A stretch of DNA of 64,000 nucleotides from Sphaerolaimus hirsutus (GCA_964036195.1 OZ038452.1:11712704-11776703), one strand, 5' to 3'. Positions 20,435 through 32,230 are shown, counted from the first letter of the stretch. Made by a program: numbers and translations. Notes: generated by a model not told the origin, from the letters alone.

Positions 20435-20587
20435 TAACGTTGAAAATGAATAAATATTGTGTTGTGCGTTACTTGAACATCGTCCTTTCACGTTGAACAA
20501 CAAGCCGTAAAATAAAATCTGAATGGAAACCAGTCGGCCCAGTTGACAGCCGATGTCATTGTCAACTAGTGTGTAAATGGGGCCAAT

Positions 20588-20830
20588 GGCCCTACACACA
20601 CTAGTTTTCTCCGTGACTTGTGTGAAAACTGAAATGGCGACATGGCGACATTCAGCCTACTCTGTTTGTATGTTATACATGTTTTAGTTTTCAAATTTTC
20701 AAACTTTAACTTTCATTAATAAAAATTCATATTTAAATTAAATTTAATCATTCAACCGTGTTCATTTATTTGCACTTTTAAAATTTTCAATTTTCACACA
20801 AAGTCACAGTGAAAACTAGTGTGTGTAGGC
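20588..20830. mobile_element. DNA transposon with GGCCCTACACACAC ends (intact short copy)
   Basis: 243 bp; GGCCCTACACACACTAGTTT at the left, AAACTAGTGTGTGTAGGC at the right. It lacks the insertion found in the 996-1907 copy and so gives the empty-site sequence. Confidence 0.8.
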
Positions 20831-20849
20831 ACAATATGTGCGGTGCGGT

Positions 20850-21119
20850 TAGCGTTCCAAAAATCTCTGGGCGATTTATATTGAAAAAATATAATAAATA
20901 ATAAAAAATCTCTTATTTAATTATATTTTCTCCAGTTTTTTAGAGAGGTTTAATAATATTTTATTTATGAGAAAAAATATAATTAAATCTCTTATTTATA
21001 TTTATTTGTATTTTCTCAGCGTTTTTTCGGAGTATTTAATTATATTTTATTTTTTGAGAGATTTTCTGAGATTATATTTAATTACATTTTTTGAAAATCA
21101 CCCATTTTTTGGAACGCTA
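20850..21119. mobile_element. hAT-type MITE (TAGCGTTCCAAAAA ends)
   Basis: 270 bp with ends TAGCGTTCCAAAAA / TTTTTTGGAACGCTA and a perfect 8-bp duplication GGTGCGGT (20842-20849, 21120-21127). The interior is AT-rich with repeated ATCTCTTATTTA. Confidence 0.9.
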
Positions 21120-21129
21120 GGTGCGGTTA

Positions 21130-21747
21130 CAGTGTTTACAAATACTTTATGAGTGTGAGACAAAAACAACTCTCCCCACTTGATGGGTATAAAACATTTC
21201 ACATTAATGAAAAACAAGTTTAATGTATTTATTATGTAAAAATAAACCCCGTGCGGAAGGTTCGTTCGCCCCGATTTTTTCAATATTTTTATCTGCACGT
21301 AACGATCAGATCTTGCTAGGGGCTGATGTGTTATCAAAAGGAAGCCCATACAAACGTATGAATTTTCAGCCCCCTAGCTTTACGTGTTCAAGTTGAGAGC
21401 GACTCAAATAAACTTTGCGCAGACCAAAAACTGTTCACCGGGGAACAAAATGAACAAAAGTTGACTTCCTGGAAATGGTTGTTCACGGTCATGTGGGTCC
21501 AGCAACACTTGTCACCTTAAGCAAAAGCAGTTTTTGGGAAGAGTATACACACAAAAAAAAGTTATGGTAGGGGATAAAGATCTGTCCCTCTCGTGTGGCA
21601 CTGTGTTTTTGAATACGTGAAACATCCAAAATGCAAAAAAAATTGTACATTTTCATCACAGTAAAAACTGACAAAATTGCCGGCATGTGTGGCTGAACCA
21701 CTGACCGTGCACAACCATTCCCAGGACGTAAACTTTTGTTCATTTTG
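21130..21747. other. No gene recognised
   Basis: Mixed-composition sequence. Short similarity between 21290-21370 and the reverse complement of 22660-22770 (ATACGTTTGTATGGG / AAGCCCATA, TCAGATTTGCCAGGGG-like) suggests the F element at 21756 lies inside an older inverted-repeat element of about 1.5 kb. Confidence 0.4.
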
Positions 21748-21755
21748 TTTCCCGG

Positions 21756-22587
21756 TAGTGATGGAATGGCGCCATTGGCGCTTGGCGCCCTTTTTCTGTG
21801 GCGCCCCTGGCGCCTGGCGCCCACTTTCTAAAAGGCGCCTTGGCGCTTGGCGCCCTGTTTCCGTGGCGCCCTTGGCGCCTGGCGCCCTCCCCTAAAAGGG
21901 CGCCAAAATGGCGCCAGCAGGGTTTCAAGGTGAAGATTGCGTAAATAAAAAAATAAAAAGCGCGTCTGTGGATATTCGAAATTCGCTTGAAAAAATCGAC
22001 GAATGGATGGACTGGATGAAAATCTCTCGTCCAACGGTTCATCAGAAGCGTCTAATGGATCAGAAGCTGAAAATGATGGACCGTTGGACTTGCAAACCCG
22101 TAAATCAATGGGTTCAAATATTGCAATTCCGTTTTCATTCACTTCAAGCAAACATTTGCAAACAGAAAACAAGAAGATAACAAATTTTCAGTGAATTCAT
22201 TTTTTTGTCAAATGACAATTTTCATTGTGGATAAATGTGAGTTTGTGCAAAAAAGTTTTGCTAAATAGGTAGCTTCGTTTTTGACTGATTACATCCCACA
22301 GAACGTGAATAAGAAGTGAATGTGTTCACTATGGTGATTCAGATATATTTTTAGCAATGCAGGGTATTGTTTGCAATGATTCAGCCTGGTACCCTTGGCG
22401 CCTGGCGCCATATTTTTCAAATGGCGCCATGGCGCCCTCTTTCCGTGGCGCCTTTGGCGCCTGGTGCCCACTTCCAGAATGGCGCCATGGCGCCCTTGGC
22501 GCTTGGCGCCCTTTTCCTGTGGCGCCCAGTTTCCGAATGGCGCCATTGGCGCCTGGCGCCCTTTTTTCTGGCGCTTTTCCATCACTA
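21756..22587. mobile_element. hAT-type element family 'F' (TAGTGATGGAA ends, GGCGCC repeats)
   Basis: 832 bp with ends TAGTGATGGAATGGCGCC / GCGCTTTTCCATCACTA, flanked by TTTCCCGG (21748-21755) and TTCCCCGG (22588-22595), a 7/8 match. Each end has an array of TTGGCGCCTGGCGCCC units. The central part (21905-22390) is AT-rich. The open frames such as WRLAPF are repeat products. Confidence 0.87.
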
Positions 22588-22799
22588 TTCCCCGGCGAAA
22601 TTAGCAGAAATTCAGTCTGCACAAATTTGATGTGAGTTACCTTCAACTGGGACACGTTAAAGCTTGGGGCTGAAAATTCATACGTTAGTAGAGAAATTTA
22701 TGGGCTTTCTTTTGATACCTATAAATATCAGACCCCTGGCAAATCTGATTGTTTCGTGCGGATAAAAAATGGGAAAAAATCGGGTCGAATAATCCTTAT

Positions 22800-23579
22800 T
22801 ACCGTGGGGGCTTATTATTTCGCCAGCAAAATTTGATGGGGGTTTATTCGAGGGGGGTCTATTATTTCACCAGAAATTTTGGACAATTCCCCATACTCAG
22901 ACATTGAAAAATACAACAATGTCAGATACGTATAAGTGTTTATAGGTATATATAACTATATATACCATATTTACTTGAATAAGTTCTGCCCCTTGAATAA
23001 CACCCCCCCTTGAAAAACTCCCCCCTGTTGGTCAGGTGAGGAAAAAATGACTCCCCCCTCGACCAACTCCCCCATTTTGAATAACACCTCCTCTGGGTAT
23101 TTGATATGTGTATCCACAATGTGTGTTTGAATGATTTGGATGCCAATGAATACAGACTTTAGCGTGAATAGCTTGTTTTTGTTGTTGTCGAACTGTATGT
23201 AAATACCTTGATTACATAAGTGGACGGAATGCATACATACAATGAAAAATATGCAAGTTCTGAGGAAAACATAACTCCTCCCCTTGAATAACATCCCCCC
23301 TTGAATAACTCCCCCCTACAAAACCTCTGACGAAATAATAACTCCCATGGGGTCTTATTCGAGGATATACGGTACACATAAACCCTTCCCTAACGTCACT
23401 CAATCATCGGTTTTAACGTGTGTTCTGCATTATACAGATCGCAAACTATGATATTTTTCATGTACGTTCTTTTTACATTTAATTTGGGGGTAATTTCGAG
23501 GGGGGGTGTTTATAGTTTCCCCACAGTAAAATTTGATGGGGGGTATTTCGAGGGAGGAGTTAATTTGAGGAAATACGGT
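22800..23579. mobile_element. Family 'A' element split by family 'C'
   Basis: The left half 22800-22964 and right half 23373-23579 (ending GAGGAAATACGG) together match the copy at 55.75-56.14 kb, which has no interruption. Confidence 0.7.
22965..23372. mobile_element. MITE family 'C' (CCGTATTTACTTGAATAA ends) at TA
   Basis: 408 bp with CCATATTTACTTGAATAAG and TTATTCGAGGATATACGG, between TA dinucleotides. The interior has CCCCCCTTGAATAACTCCCC units. Comparison with the uninterrupted family A copy gives TA as the target duplication. Confidence 0.8.
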
Positions 23580-23959
23580 ATTATCTCGCAGCTAGAGTTC
23601 ACTAACATTGATTTCACTATTTAAATTGTGAATTTTGTATTCCTACAAATTATTTATGTTACAAATTGTTCCTAATTTGTACAGTCAATTTATCATACAT
23701 TTTACAGAAAATTCTGATGAAAAAGTAACTCCCCCTCGAATAACTTCCCCCTCGAATAAGCTCCCCTCAAAGATTCTGACAAAAGATAACTCCCTGGGGT
23801 ATCATTCGAAGATATCTTGTAATGTAAATTGCAAACTATCTGAACCGAATGTAAGACTGACCAAATATCTCCGAAGTTGGGACAAAACGAAATGTTATAT
23901 TTGAAAAACAAGTTACAGTAATATTCTAAATAGAACAGGGAAAAGAACAACAAATTTTG

Positions 23960-24552
23960 CATTTAAATAGTGTATTTCCTCGAAACTGTGTTCCCGATTA
24001 CCGATTCTGATTATTTTTTCAGAGTGGAAATTTTGAGGGGGTATTTCGAGGGGGGGTTATTATTTGATCAGAAATTTTCGTGTAAGACATGGTAAAGAAA
24101 ACGCTTTTACGTACGAAAGACCGGTAATAAACGTGATTAAATAGGATATATGGGGATGTAAACTGTGTATCGATGATGCAAACTGGCATCAATAAATAGT
24201 ACATAGCATACATGATGTACATAGCATACATGATGAACATCATTCCAGACGGGGGGTACTTCGAGGGGGGTATATTTTTTTCCCAGCTCGAAAACACCTG
24301 GTGGCAATCCCAAGCCCTGTAAAGTGTAAAGTAAAGTGTCAAATGTAAAGTCAAATGCAAAGTAAAGTGTCAAATGTAAAGTCAAATGCAAAGTAAACTG
24401 TCAATTGTCATGCAAAGGTCATTAATAAATTTTTTTCTTTTTTGTTTTGATTGACACTTTACCTTGCATTTGACTTTGCATTTGACAATTTACTTTACAC
24501 TTTACAGGGCTTGGGACTGCCCCCAGGGGGTATATCGATGAAATACAGTATA
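23960..24552. mobile_element. Family 'A' variant with a nested family 'D' element
   Basis: Starts GTATTTCCTCGAAACTG and ends TATCGATGAAATACAGTA. It contains the CATACATGATGTACAT repeats seen also at 3150-3180 and is split at 24297-24526. Confidence 0.6.
24297..24526. mobile_element. Family 'D' element (GGCAGTCCCAAGCCCTGTAAAG ends)
   Basis: Inverted ends CCTGGTGGCAATCCCAAGCC / GGCTTGGGACTGCCCCCAGG, with an interior of AAAGTGTCAAATGTAAAGTC units in opposed orientation, so nearly the whole element is self-complementary. Other copies lie at 26700-27100, 34350-34735, 38528-38735 and 49544-49725. Target duplications are not clear. Confidence 0.75.
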
Positions 24553-24559
24553 TAGAAAT

Positions 24560-25570
24560 ACTGTAGGCAATGCGAAGTACAAATTAAGCGAATTCAGCAC
24601 CTTTGCCTAACTGAGACAATTTGTCAGGATACTTTGATGCACATGGGGGCTAAAAAAATAGCGCTGGGAAATGTAAATAGGTTTGGAACATTCCTACCTA
24701 ATTTAGACATTCAAATGCGAACAGAGTTACCAATAATATGTTTGGCAAATACCCTAAATCCTCGAATAAGTCCCCAGAGTATGTAAATATGCGTACATTT
24801 TATAGCTAAAGTTGCAAAAATGTGTTCAGTTTGAAGGATATTGGTCTACAGGGACCGATCCGCTGAAAATACCATGTTTGGGGGTGGGTATTTTTTAGAG
24901 AAAAACAGAATTTTTTTAAAGAAATTTTTCACATTATTCTCACATTATTTAATGATGTATAGTAGGGGAGGGGTGTTGGTAACACATCCCCAAAATTTGA
25001 GATGTATACCCCTCCCACAGCTCAAAAATCAGTGGGTGCCAGACCTGTGGCGGACACCAAAAATCCAGTAAAAATTATTCACTTAGAACGACCCACCCTG
25101 TAAATGGTCGTGGCGACCCCCCCCCCCCCAATTCATGCGAATTAGAGGTGGGTTGCGCCAATATCTCCCCTAAGTTTCAGCTTATGGCGTGCCCTAGAAC
25201 TGGAGATAGGATGTCACAAGTGAAATCAAAATTAGGGTGCCGGACATGACCCGGAATGTGTTTATGTTTTACTGCTTTCCGAACTGCTACCGAAGCAAAA
25301 TTTGCAGCAATGTTGTCACATCGATGACATGTTGTTTTGTCGCGGTGATATCCCAAAACCAGGCGGTGACAATCACTGTTCATATCCACATTTTTCATCA
25401 CAGTTTCGCGGTGGCTTTCACATCACTAGTCATCGCAGCAAAGCCGTGTGAACACCGCTTCAGGGTATTTTGTTTTTTAGATCTCTGACTGAGATTTTTC
25501 AGTGAGCCACCAAAATCTGAGTATTTATGTTTACGCAAGTGATGGTTTAGTTGCACTATCAATTTGCATC
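24560..25570. other. Intron sequence with transposon remnants
   Basis: 24780-24890 is a fragment of family H (GGGACCGATCCGCTGAAAAT). 25195-25470 has TGTCGCGGTGATATCCC and ends GCCGTGTGAACACCGC, resembling an end of the 26351-28411 element. The rest shows nothing recognisable. No exon seen before 25578. Confidence 0.45.
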
Positions 25571-25577
25571 ACCGCAG

Positions 25578-25700
25578 GAACATCTTAAGAAGATCGAAAG
25601 ACTTGTGGTGGAGGCGCGCGGCGAGCCGAGCGGCGGCAGGCAGTCCCTGGCGACCCTGTCCGGCGGCGACCGCGCAGCCGAGGAAACCAATTCGGCCGAA
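25578..25700 (+). CDS. Unrecognised GC-rich gene, exon 2
   Basis: 41 codons, phase 0, after ACCGCAG and before GTCAGT at 25701. It begins EHLKKIERLVVEARGE, continuing a helix from exon 1 (ending SGAQARL), followed by a G/S/E-rich linker ending ETNSAE. It is GC-rich against AT-rich flanks. The 14.2-kb intron before it is almost wholly transposons. Confidence 0.68.
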
Positions 25701-25972
25701 GTCAGTGCTTTATCTGCCGTACTACTTTTAAGCACGTCCGGGCCAATGACGCAAATTGACAGGCGAGAGGGAAGTTTCAGAGGTGATAGGGAAAAATCAA
25801 TAATACGTCAACTTCTAAAAAGATATCCCAAAAATTTAGCGATATAAACTCGGACAATACGTGAAATTACGTCTGTCAATCTATGATGAGTTTGCTTGTT
25901 ACTCAACTTTCACAAGCTTCGTATTCCTTTTGTCACTTGTCCATTTGTGGAATTGGCACCATGCATGTAAAA

Positions 25973-26202
25973 TAGCGATGGGAAAGCGCCAAACGCCAAG
26001 GGCGCCATGATACGATTCGCGGAGGTTGTTCGAGGTGCCAAGGGCGGCGGTGGCGCCAGGGCGCGCCTCAAAAAGGGCGTCACGCGCCAGTGCTGCCAAA
26101 GATAAATGAAATACTTACACAGTATGGCGCTAACGCTTTTGGGCCAGTAAACATCTATGCCAGTAAAAATATAGCGCCAAGCGTCGTGGCATCACCCTAT
26201 CT
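25973..26202. mobile_element. Family 'F'-like (GCGCC) element fragment
   Basis: TAGCGATGGGAAAGCGCC at the left and GGCATCACCCTA at the right resemble diverged F ends, with GCGCCAAGGGCG repeats between. Duplication not evident. Confidence 0.45.
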
Positions 26203-26446
26203 CTAGGTGTATGTATAGCTCCTATAATATATTTACTCAGCACACCGTGCAACACTAAAAACTACCGTTTCCTATCGAAACCTTGAACCAAACATTATTT
26301 TTTTCATTGTTGGAGGAATCCGATCAGTGCGAAATTATTCTTATTACTTTAGGCGGGGTTCACACAGTTCTTTGGTGACGAAAAATTGTTTTCAGTTTTT
26401 CAACTATTCGTTTTGTCATGAAAATTCAAAATTTGACTGTTGTGAC

Positions 26447-27484
26447 CAGGGTTGGCAAAATCTCAGAAAAAAATAAAAATAAAATAAAAATAAAATGGAA
26501 AATTTGAGAATAAAATAAAATAAAATAAAATGGAAAATTTCATAATAAAAATAAAAATTGTATAAAAATTCGAATTTTTGTAAAAATTTTGTAAAATTGT
26601 ATACAAATTCATATTTTTGTAAAAATTGTATAAAAATTCATAATTTTTGTAAAATTTTTCTTTTCTTGCTTATGGTTCAACATGTTTATCCATGGAGCTG
26701 GATCAGTCCCAAGCCCTGTAAAGTGCCAAATGTCATATGAAATGTCATGCAAAGTGTCAATTGTCATGACAAATGTAAAGTAAAGTGTCAATTGTCATGA
26801 CAAATAACAATTAAAGTGGCAAATGTCAAGCAAATTGTATTCAAATCTTGTTTTGTATCCAAATCTTGTTGTTGGTTTTGTATCCAAATCTTATGTCAAC
26901 ATTTGGATACAAAAAATAAGATCTGGATACAAAAAACATAAGATTTGGATACAAAAACACAAGATTTGGATACACAATTGACACTGCATGACATTTATCA
27001 TGACAATTGACACTTTGTTTGACATTTGAGATGTCAATTGACTCTTTACTTTACATTCATCATGACAATTGACACTGCATGACATTTTACAGATGTCCCC
27101 ACACACTCCAGTACTCCTTCTACTGAAAATGCAAACCATTATTATCAATAATTGTTACTTTACACTTACTATTTTACCTATTGCATGCAACTACCTACTG
27201 CATGTAAGTTCTGCAAAGTAATGGAAAGATTTGTCACCCGTTTTTCATGTTTAGGTGTAATTATAAAGTTTTTCTGGCCTTGCATGCAAGATTCTGATTT
27301 TTTGTAAAATTTCTGTACATTTTTGTAAAATTTTTGTAAAATGGTTCCATTTTATTATTTTATTATGATTTTGGAATAAAATAAAATAAAATAAAATGAA
27401 ACAAGAATAAAATACAAATAAAATACATTTTTATACAATTTTTATACAATTTGTATACAAATGATTTTTATAAAACCAACCCTG
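26447..27484. mobile_element. hAT-type element family 'I' (CAGGGTTGG ends, AAATAAAAT arrays)
   Basis: 1038 bp with ends CAGGGTTGGCAAAATCTCAG / ATAAAACCAACCCTG and a perfect 8-bp duplication GTTGTGAC (26439-26446, 27485-27492). AT-simple arrays lie at both ends. A family D copy occupies about 26700-27100. The second copy, at 33992-34987, is in reverse orientation and also carries a D copy at the same place. Confidence 0.9.
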
Positions 27485-27507
27485 GTTGTGACGCTTCGAT
27501 CTGTATC

Positions 27508-28055
27508 GAGGTAGCATCATTTGAAATGCTAGTCACTTGAGCTACTGGGAAAAAGCTCACTTTAAATGCTGAAGTGACTCATTTCAAATACTACTGTGCT
27601 ACAGTTTATATGCCAGCATGAAATTTTCACATACCACTTATTTTGCAAACTTTAAATTCCATTAGTCATATATCTTGTATGCTCACCTGTTTTTGTTACA
27701 TACTTATTTCTCACATTCTTTAAATCGCATATAATTCTACAGTTTATTTTTTAACTCATTGTCATTTCATGCTTATTTTTTTACACATTTTGCATGTCAC
27801 ATAAAAATGGTATCTTCAAATGAGGTTCAAACGGAAAATTTCAAAGGAACGGTTCAAGCACTTGAACCCATGGTTCAGTTGCAGGCGGTAAATATCAAAT
27901 GTTTTCATAGCAGACACACAAATTTGTTGTATGAGAAAATTTCATGCTGGCATATAAACTGTAACACATTAGTATTTCAAATGAGGCACTATAGCATTAA
28001 AAGTGAGCTTTTTCCCAGTATATAAAGTGACTAGCATTTAAAGTGGCGTGGCCCC
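27508..28055. mobile_element. hAT-type MITE with CTGGGAAAAAGCTCAC inverted repeats
   Basis: 548 bp; inverted terminal repeats over about 60 bp share AAATGCTAGTCACTT and ACTGGGAAAAAGCTCACTTT. Perfect 8-bp duplication TCTGTATC (27500-27507, 28056-28063). Confidence 0.85.
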
Positions 28056-28512
28056 TCTGTATCAGCCTCGTTGCCTAGAAGAAACATCAAATTTCCTACA
28101 TTACGTAATCATGTGCAACAGATCACATTTTTTTCTTGTTGTCGGGTGACGGTCGGAGTATCTGTTCTATGCGGCCTCGCTAACAAATCACCCCGAAAAC
28201 CGTCGACAATCACCAAATAAACAAGAAAAAACGTGATCTAGAGTGCATCATCACTTAATCTATGGAAATTTATCTTTGCCCGATGCAATGAGGCTGATCA
28301 TATCATGATCGATAGATGTGTCACGTTTCAAAAATTTCTATTTCATACCCCCAAAAATGTTTGAAAAAATCGACTTTTTGTCATCACAGAAAAACCGTGT
28401 GAATGGCTCCTAATGCTCAAACTATGTTCACGCTGTCGATAAAACAGGCATTTAAGAGGCAATTCTATCAGCGTATTTACATAAATATCTAGATTGATGA
28501 ATCGATTCGCAG

Positions 28513-28584
28513 GTGCACCGACGACTGTCGACCATCCCGTCGGCTTCGGAACCGGACTCTGACGCAGACGACGCGTCTCCGATC
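28513..28584 (+). CDS. Unrecognised GC-rich gene, exon 3 (24 codons)
   Basis: After ATTCGCAG the plus frame reads VHRRLSTIPSASEPDSDADD then ASPI, before GTTGGT at 28585. This is exactly 72 bases, so it keeps phase 0 with exons 2 and 4. It forms a short acidic, Ser-rich linker. It lies antisense to an open frame on the other strand that lacks splice support. Assignment rests on splice sites, phase and GC content, not on homology. Confidence 0.6.
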
Positions 28585-28844
28585 GTTGGTTTGATTTGTT
28601 GTTCACTGCACTCTGTAGAATCAGCATTATTTCGATATTCACTTCACATGCTTCTGTCCTGAGGACCATAGCATCCCTTGTAAAATAAGAAAGCTGGTGA
28701 TTTTCTTGGAAGGGAAATAAGTTGTCAGAATTTATATAATTTGCAATCATGCTAGCGCTAGGCAGTATAGCAAACAAAAACAGAACCGCTGGACATTTGC
28801 GCGTGCGCAGTAGGCCGAAAACACCGTTGGACTGCGCTGCATTC

Positions 28845-30200
28845 AGAGTTGTGAAAATTACTGATTTTTTTCCAAAGTTTATGTATAGGTAAAATATGTT
28901 TTTGTACTCACCCCTGAATACAGAAAATGTTAAATACGTTTTTACCTGTACTCATGACCATGAGTAGTGATGGAAAAGCGCCATGGCGCTGGCGCCTGGC
29001 GCTAGCGCCAAAGCAAAAAGCGCCATGGCGCTTTTGGCGCTTGGCGCTTAAACGCTCTGGCGCCATTGGCGCTTGGCGCTGGGGTCTGGGAAAGCGCCAT
29101 GGCGCTTTTGGCGCTTGGCGCCATTTTCTAGTGGCGCTATTGGCGCCTGGCGCCGACATTTTAAATGGCGCCAAAAAAGCGCCAACCATGATAATAAAAA
29201 AGTGTTATAATACAGTGGAATCGACACTGCAGTTGATCAATTTTGAGGCAACTGAATAAATATTGATTAATATTAGGGTAGATTTTTTATACCTAAATAG
29301 ATGCCTACATCGAATAAAAGCAGAGGTGTTAAAATCGAGGTAAATCCCCTTTTATGCTTTGCTCCCAATTCTTTCTTGTAGTTTAAATCATGGGTTCAGT
29401 CTGGCGGGGGTTGGAGGGGGGCTACCCCCCAACAAATGCTCCAGCTATCTATCCCCGGGCCGCTCAGCTATCTATCTAACCTGAGGCTAAATTTTGGGCT
29501 ACTATGCCTCGAGCCCCCTGGCCCTATCCCCTCAAATTGACCAGATATGTATCTCTCCAGAACGATTATTTGAGAAATTTTGCCCCGATTTAATGGTTGT
29601 TTGAGTGGGCAAAAGTTCAATAGACTACTATGACGTCACTCACAGTTATGCACTCATTTTTCTACCATCAAATTGTAGAAGTAATTTTTTGGCGCTGGCG
29701 CTATTGGCGCTTGGCGCCATTACCCTCTGGCGCCATTGGCGCTTGGCGCTGTGGTTCAGAAAAGCGCCATGGCGCTTTTGGCGCTTGGCGCCATTTTGCT
29801 CTGGCGCCATTGGCGCTTGGCGCCGGGGTCAGAAAAGCGCCATGGCACTTTTGGCGCTTGGCGCCGAAAGCCTGGCGCTTTTTCCATCACTAACCATGAG
29901 TACATGTGAGTAAAATACTTTTTTCCGGGAAAATGTAAAAGCGAGTACTTTTTTCCCCGGAAAATATAAAAGCGAGTACTTTTCTTCACAGAATATGTAA
30001 AAGTGGGTACTTTTTCATGGAGAATTGAAAACAGACTACTTTTTACATGTAAAAGCAATTTTTACACCAGAAGCCTTTTAAGGTTTTTAATTGATTATTT
30101 AGTATGTATATAGGAAAATGGTATGATTCTTCAAGATTTTGTTCTTTATTTTAGAAAACAAAAAAATTGAAATTTGAAATTTCTGTAACACATTTTCACT
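28845..30200. mobile_element. AGTTGT-ended, AAGTACTTTT-rich element, interrupted by family 'F'
   Basis: Begins CAGAGTTGTGAAAATTACTG. The two parts either side of 28965-29892 share TACTCATG and GAGTACTTTTTTCC motifs. It is followed immediately by ACTGCGCT and the related element 30209-30559. The right end is uncertain. Confidence 0.5.
28965..29892. mobile_element. hAT-type element family 'F', carrying a family 'G' fragment
   Basis: 928 bp with ends TAGTGATGGAAAAGCGCC / GGCGCTTTTTCCATCACTA and a perfect 8-bp duplication ACCATGAG (28957-28964, 29893-29900). The central 29395-29600 carries CAGCTATCTATCC sequence of family G. Confidence 0.9.
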
Positions 30201-30208
30201 ACTGCGCT

Positions 30209-30559
30209 CATAGTTGTTAAAACGTATTTACGTTTACTCAAAAAGTACATATATGTAAAAATTGCTAGAAATAGGCACATAACACATGCACTTGTGAATT
30301 TGAAGGTCAAAATGGTCGAAAATTATTTTGAGGTGAGGTGATTTTGAGTGAAAACTGGGCCAAAATTTTCCTAAATTTACTAAAATTTCCAAAAATACTC
30401 AAAATTACGTTTTCAGGAGGGAAAAGTATTTTACTCATGTTTACTCATGAGTAAAAGTATAAAAAAAACTTTGTTTTCTATACTCAGGGGGTGAGTAAAA
30501 ATTAAATACTTTACGTTAACGTATACTTTGAAAAAAGTTCGGTACTTTTAACAACTCTG
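30209..30559. mobile_element. hAT-type MITE (AGTTGTTAAAA ends, TTTACG-rich)
   Basis: 351 bp; CATAGTTGTTAAAACGTATT at the left, CTTTTAACAACTCTG at the right, perfect 8-bp duplication ACTGCGCT (30201-30208, 30560-30567). The same octamer also occurs at 28831-28838, left of the adjacent related element. Confidence 0.85.
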
Positions 30560-30904
30560 ACTGCGCTTGTAGCATTCGCACAGTGCGCGCCCAGCTTGCG
30601 CCAACTGCGCCGCTGGAGGGTAGCATTTTATGGTGGGGGGTCCGCCCGAAGTATGCGGTTATATCTTGGGAACCTCTTGGCAAAAATTGCTCAAGTTTGA
30701 ATGTGTGGCTGGTGCTAACAGGTAAATCAGAGGGGACTTACTATCATACTTTCAAAAGTGCACCCAAAAGTTTAGGCTTACCCAAAATACCTGTTTATGT
30801 GGGTATATTTATATTTACGCTTACGCTTTGATCAAATCCCCTTATGCTTTGTTATGATTTCCTGGCCAAAATACTGGGAATGTATAAGAAAATTTGCACA
30901 TGGC

Positions 30905-31180
30905 CCTGTTTTACACTTTTGACGAAGCATAAAACAGGGTCATGTATTTACAAATACTGAAGGTGTGGACAGACCATACATTTCCTGGAAATTTCTGCTT
31001 GAATTCCTCAAAATTCGCGTACCTAAGTTGGGCCAAATTGATATAACCGATATTGTAATTGAGGCGTCCAATTCTAAAAGTCGACAAGTCCAAAATATGA
31101 AAATTTTGAGTTAGGCCCGGAAACGTCATCTGGGGCTACTCCCGCACATTTTTCATAATTTTCCATAAAAATGACCCACT
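30905..31180. mobile_element. Fragment of the 52-57 kb palindromic core
   Basis: Contains GGCGTCCAATTCTAAAAGTCGACAAGTCC and GAAAATTTTGAGTTAGGCCCGGAAACGTCATC in the order found, reverse-complemented, near 54310-54420. This shows the giant element's core sequence also exists as dispersed pieces. Confidence 0.65.
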
Positions 31181-31224
31181 ATGGCTTACGAAACGAATAA
31201 TAATATAAAACTTGTTTGTGGCTT

Positions 31225-31620
31225 TAGAACCAAGGTCAGGGGTTTAGTAGGGGGGGCGGTTGGGGGGAGGGTTACCCCCCCCCCCCAAATCCGCCAGCTA
31301 TCCCGGAGGCCCGCGCAGCTATCGATCTATCCCGGAGGCAACATTTTAGGCTACTATCCCCTAAACCCACTTCTCAAATCGGCCGGCTATCTACCTATCT
31401 GGAGCGATTTTTGAGAAACTATCCCAATTTTCGCTCAAAATCGCTATTTTTCATACCTTTAACTCCTTTAACTATTTTTCATACCTATATAGACTTTAAC
31501 CTCCAAAATCACTAGTTCATGCGTCTAACTGCCTATTTTCAGCTATTTTCACCTACTTTTAGCGATTTTTCTCATTTTCCTCCCTTCTACGCCTATATTT
31601 TCCTCCCTTCTACGCCTAGC
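31225..31620. mobile_element. Family 'G' MITE, right end missing
   Basis: CAGGGGTTTAGTAGG, G/C tracts and CAGCTATC units as in 4857-5351. The right part ends in a duplicated TTTTCCTCCCTTCTACGCCTA, so no terminal repeat or target duplication is seen. Confidence 0.6.
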
Positions 31621-31939
31621 TCATGCACACGTCATCTCAGGCATGTGCCATGCAGCGTTTTGTCGTGACTTTGTATCATAATATTGTGGTATTGCAAATT
31701 GCCCCATCTGTGTACTGAAGTGTTCCCGTCTGTGTTTGTGGCCTTTCATAGGTGCACTTTTCTCTTATTTATTGGCCTTGCAAGTGCAATCAAGAGTAAC
31801 AATTAATTTCGTTGTCTCGAATAAACAGCATGAATACTCTTTCAGCCAATGTTGAAGCCATTTATTTTATTATCTTGAGTTTCTATCATTTTGAGCATTT
31901 ATTTTATTTTGATTTTGTCCTGGAGAGGGCGCATGCGCG

Positions 31940-32230
31940 GTCAGGGACGTACGTCGGATTTTTAAGCGGGGGGATTGTTTACGGAGCCCGGCGAACGATG
32001 TCCCCCCCCCCTAAAATTTGATTCCGTAGTAACGGATTGGAGCCGTGGCGCTGGCGCCAGCGTCAGTTGTATGCGCCGCGCCATGGCAATATTGGCGTTG
32101 GTGCTAACGTTTACTGTATAAGTGCATATTTATACCAAATTATATGGTACTGAGCACCGTTTTTTACATTTGTAATTGCATTTTTACCCGTAAAGCATAA
32201 AAATGAATACATGGGCGGGGAGTTGCGCGC
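31940..32230. mobile_element. Family 'H' fragment
   Basis: CAGGGACGTACGTCGGATTTTTAAGCGGGG, then GTTTACGGAGCCCGGCGA and GGCGCTGGCGCCAGCG, as in 45480-45896. No right terminus. Confidence 0.55.

Larger units (their letters stand above)
26351..28411. mobile_element. Element with TTCACAC(A/G)GTT ends, carrying two nested hAT elements
   Basis: AGGCGGGGTTCACACAGTT on the left and AACCGTGTGAATGGCTCCT on the right face inward and frame two independent 8-bp-duplication insertions (26447-27484, 27508-28055). A fragment end is at 25450-25465. Boundaries approximate. Confidence 0.5.

Noticed and set aside
22357..22635. WRLAPF/GAWRP-rich open frames (also at 29605-29913, 32211-32492, 32908-33222)
   Set aside because: They are translations of GGCGCC repeat units inside family F transposons and are open in several frames and strands.
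28343..28777. 144-codon minus-strand frame opposite the small exon at 28513
   Set aside because: Runs across transposon ends and intron sequence, no motifs; the plus-strand 24-codon exon fits phase and splice sites better.
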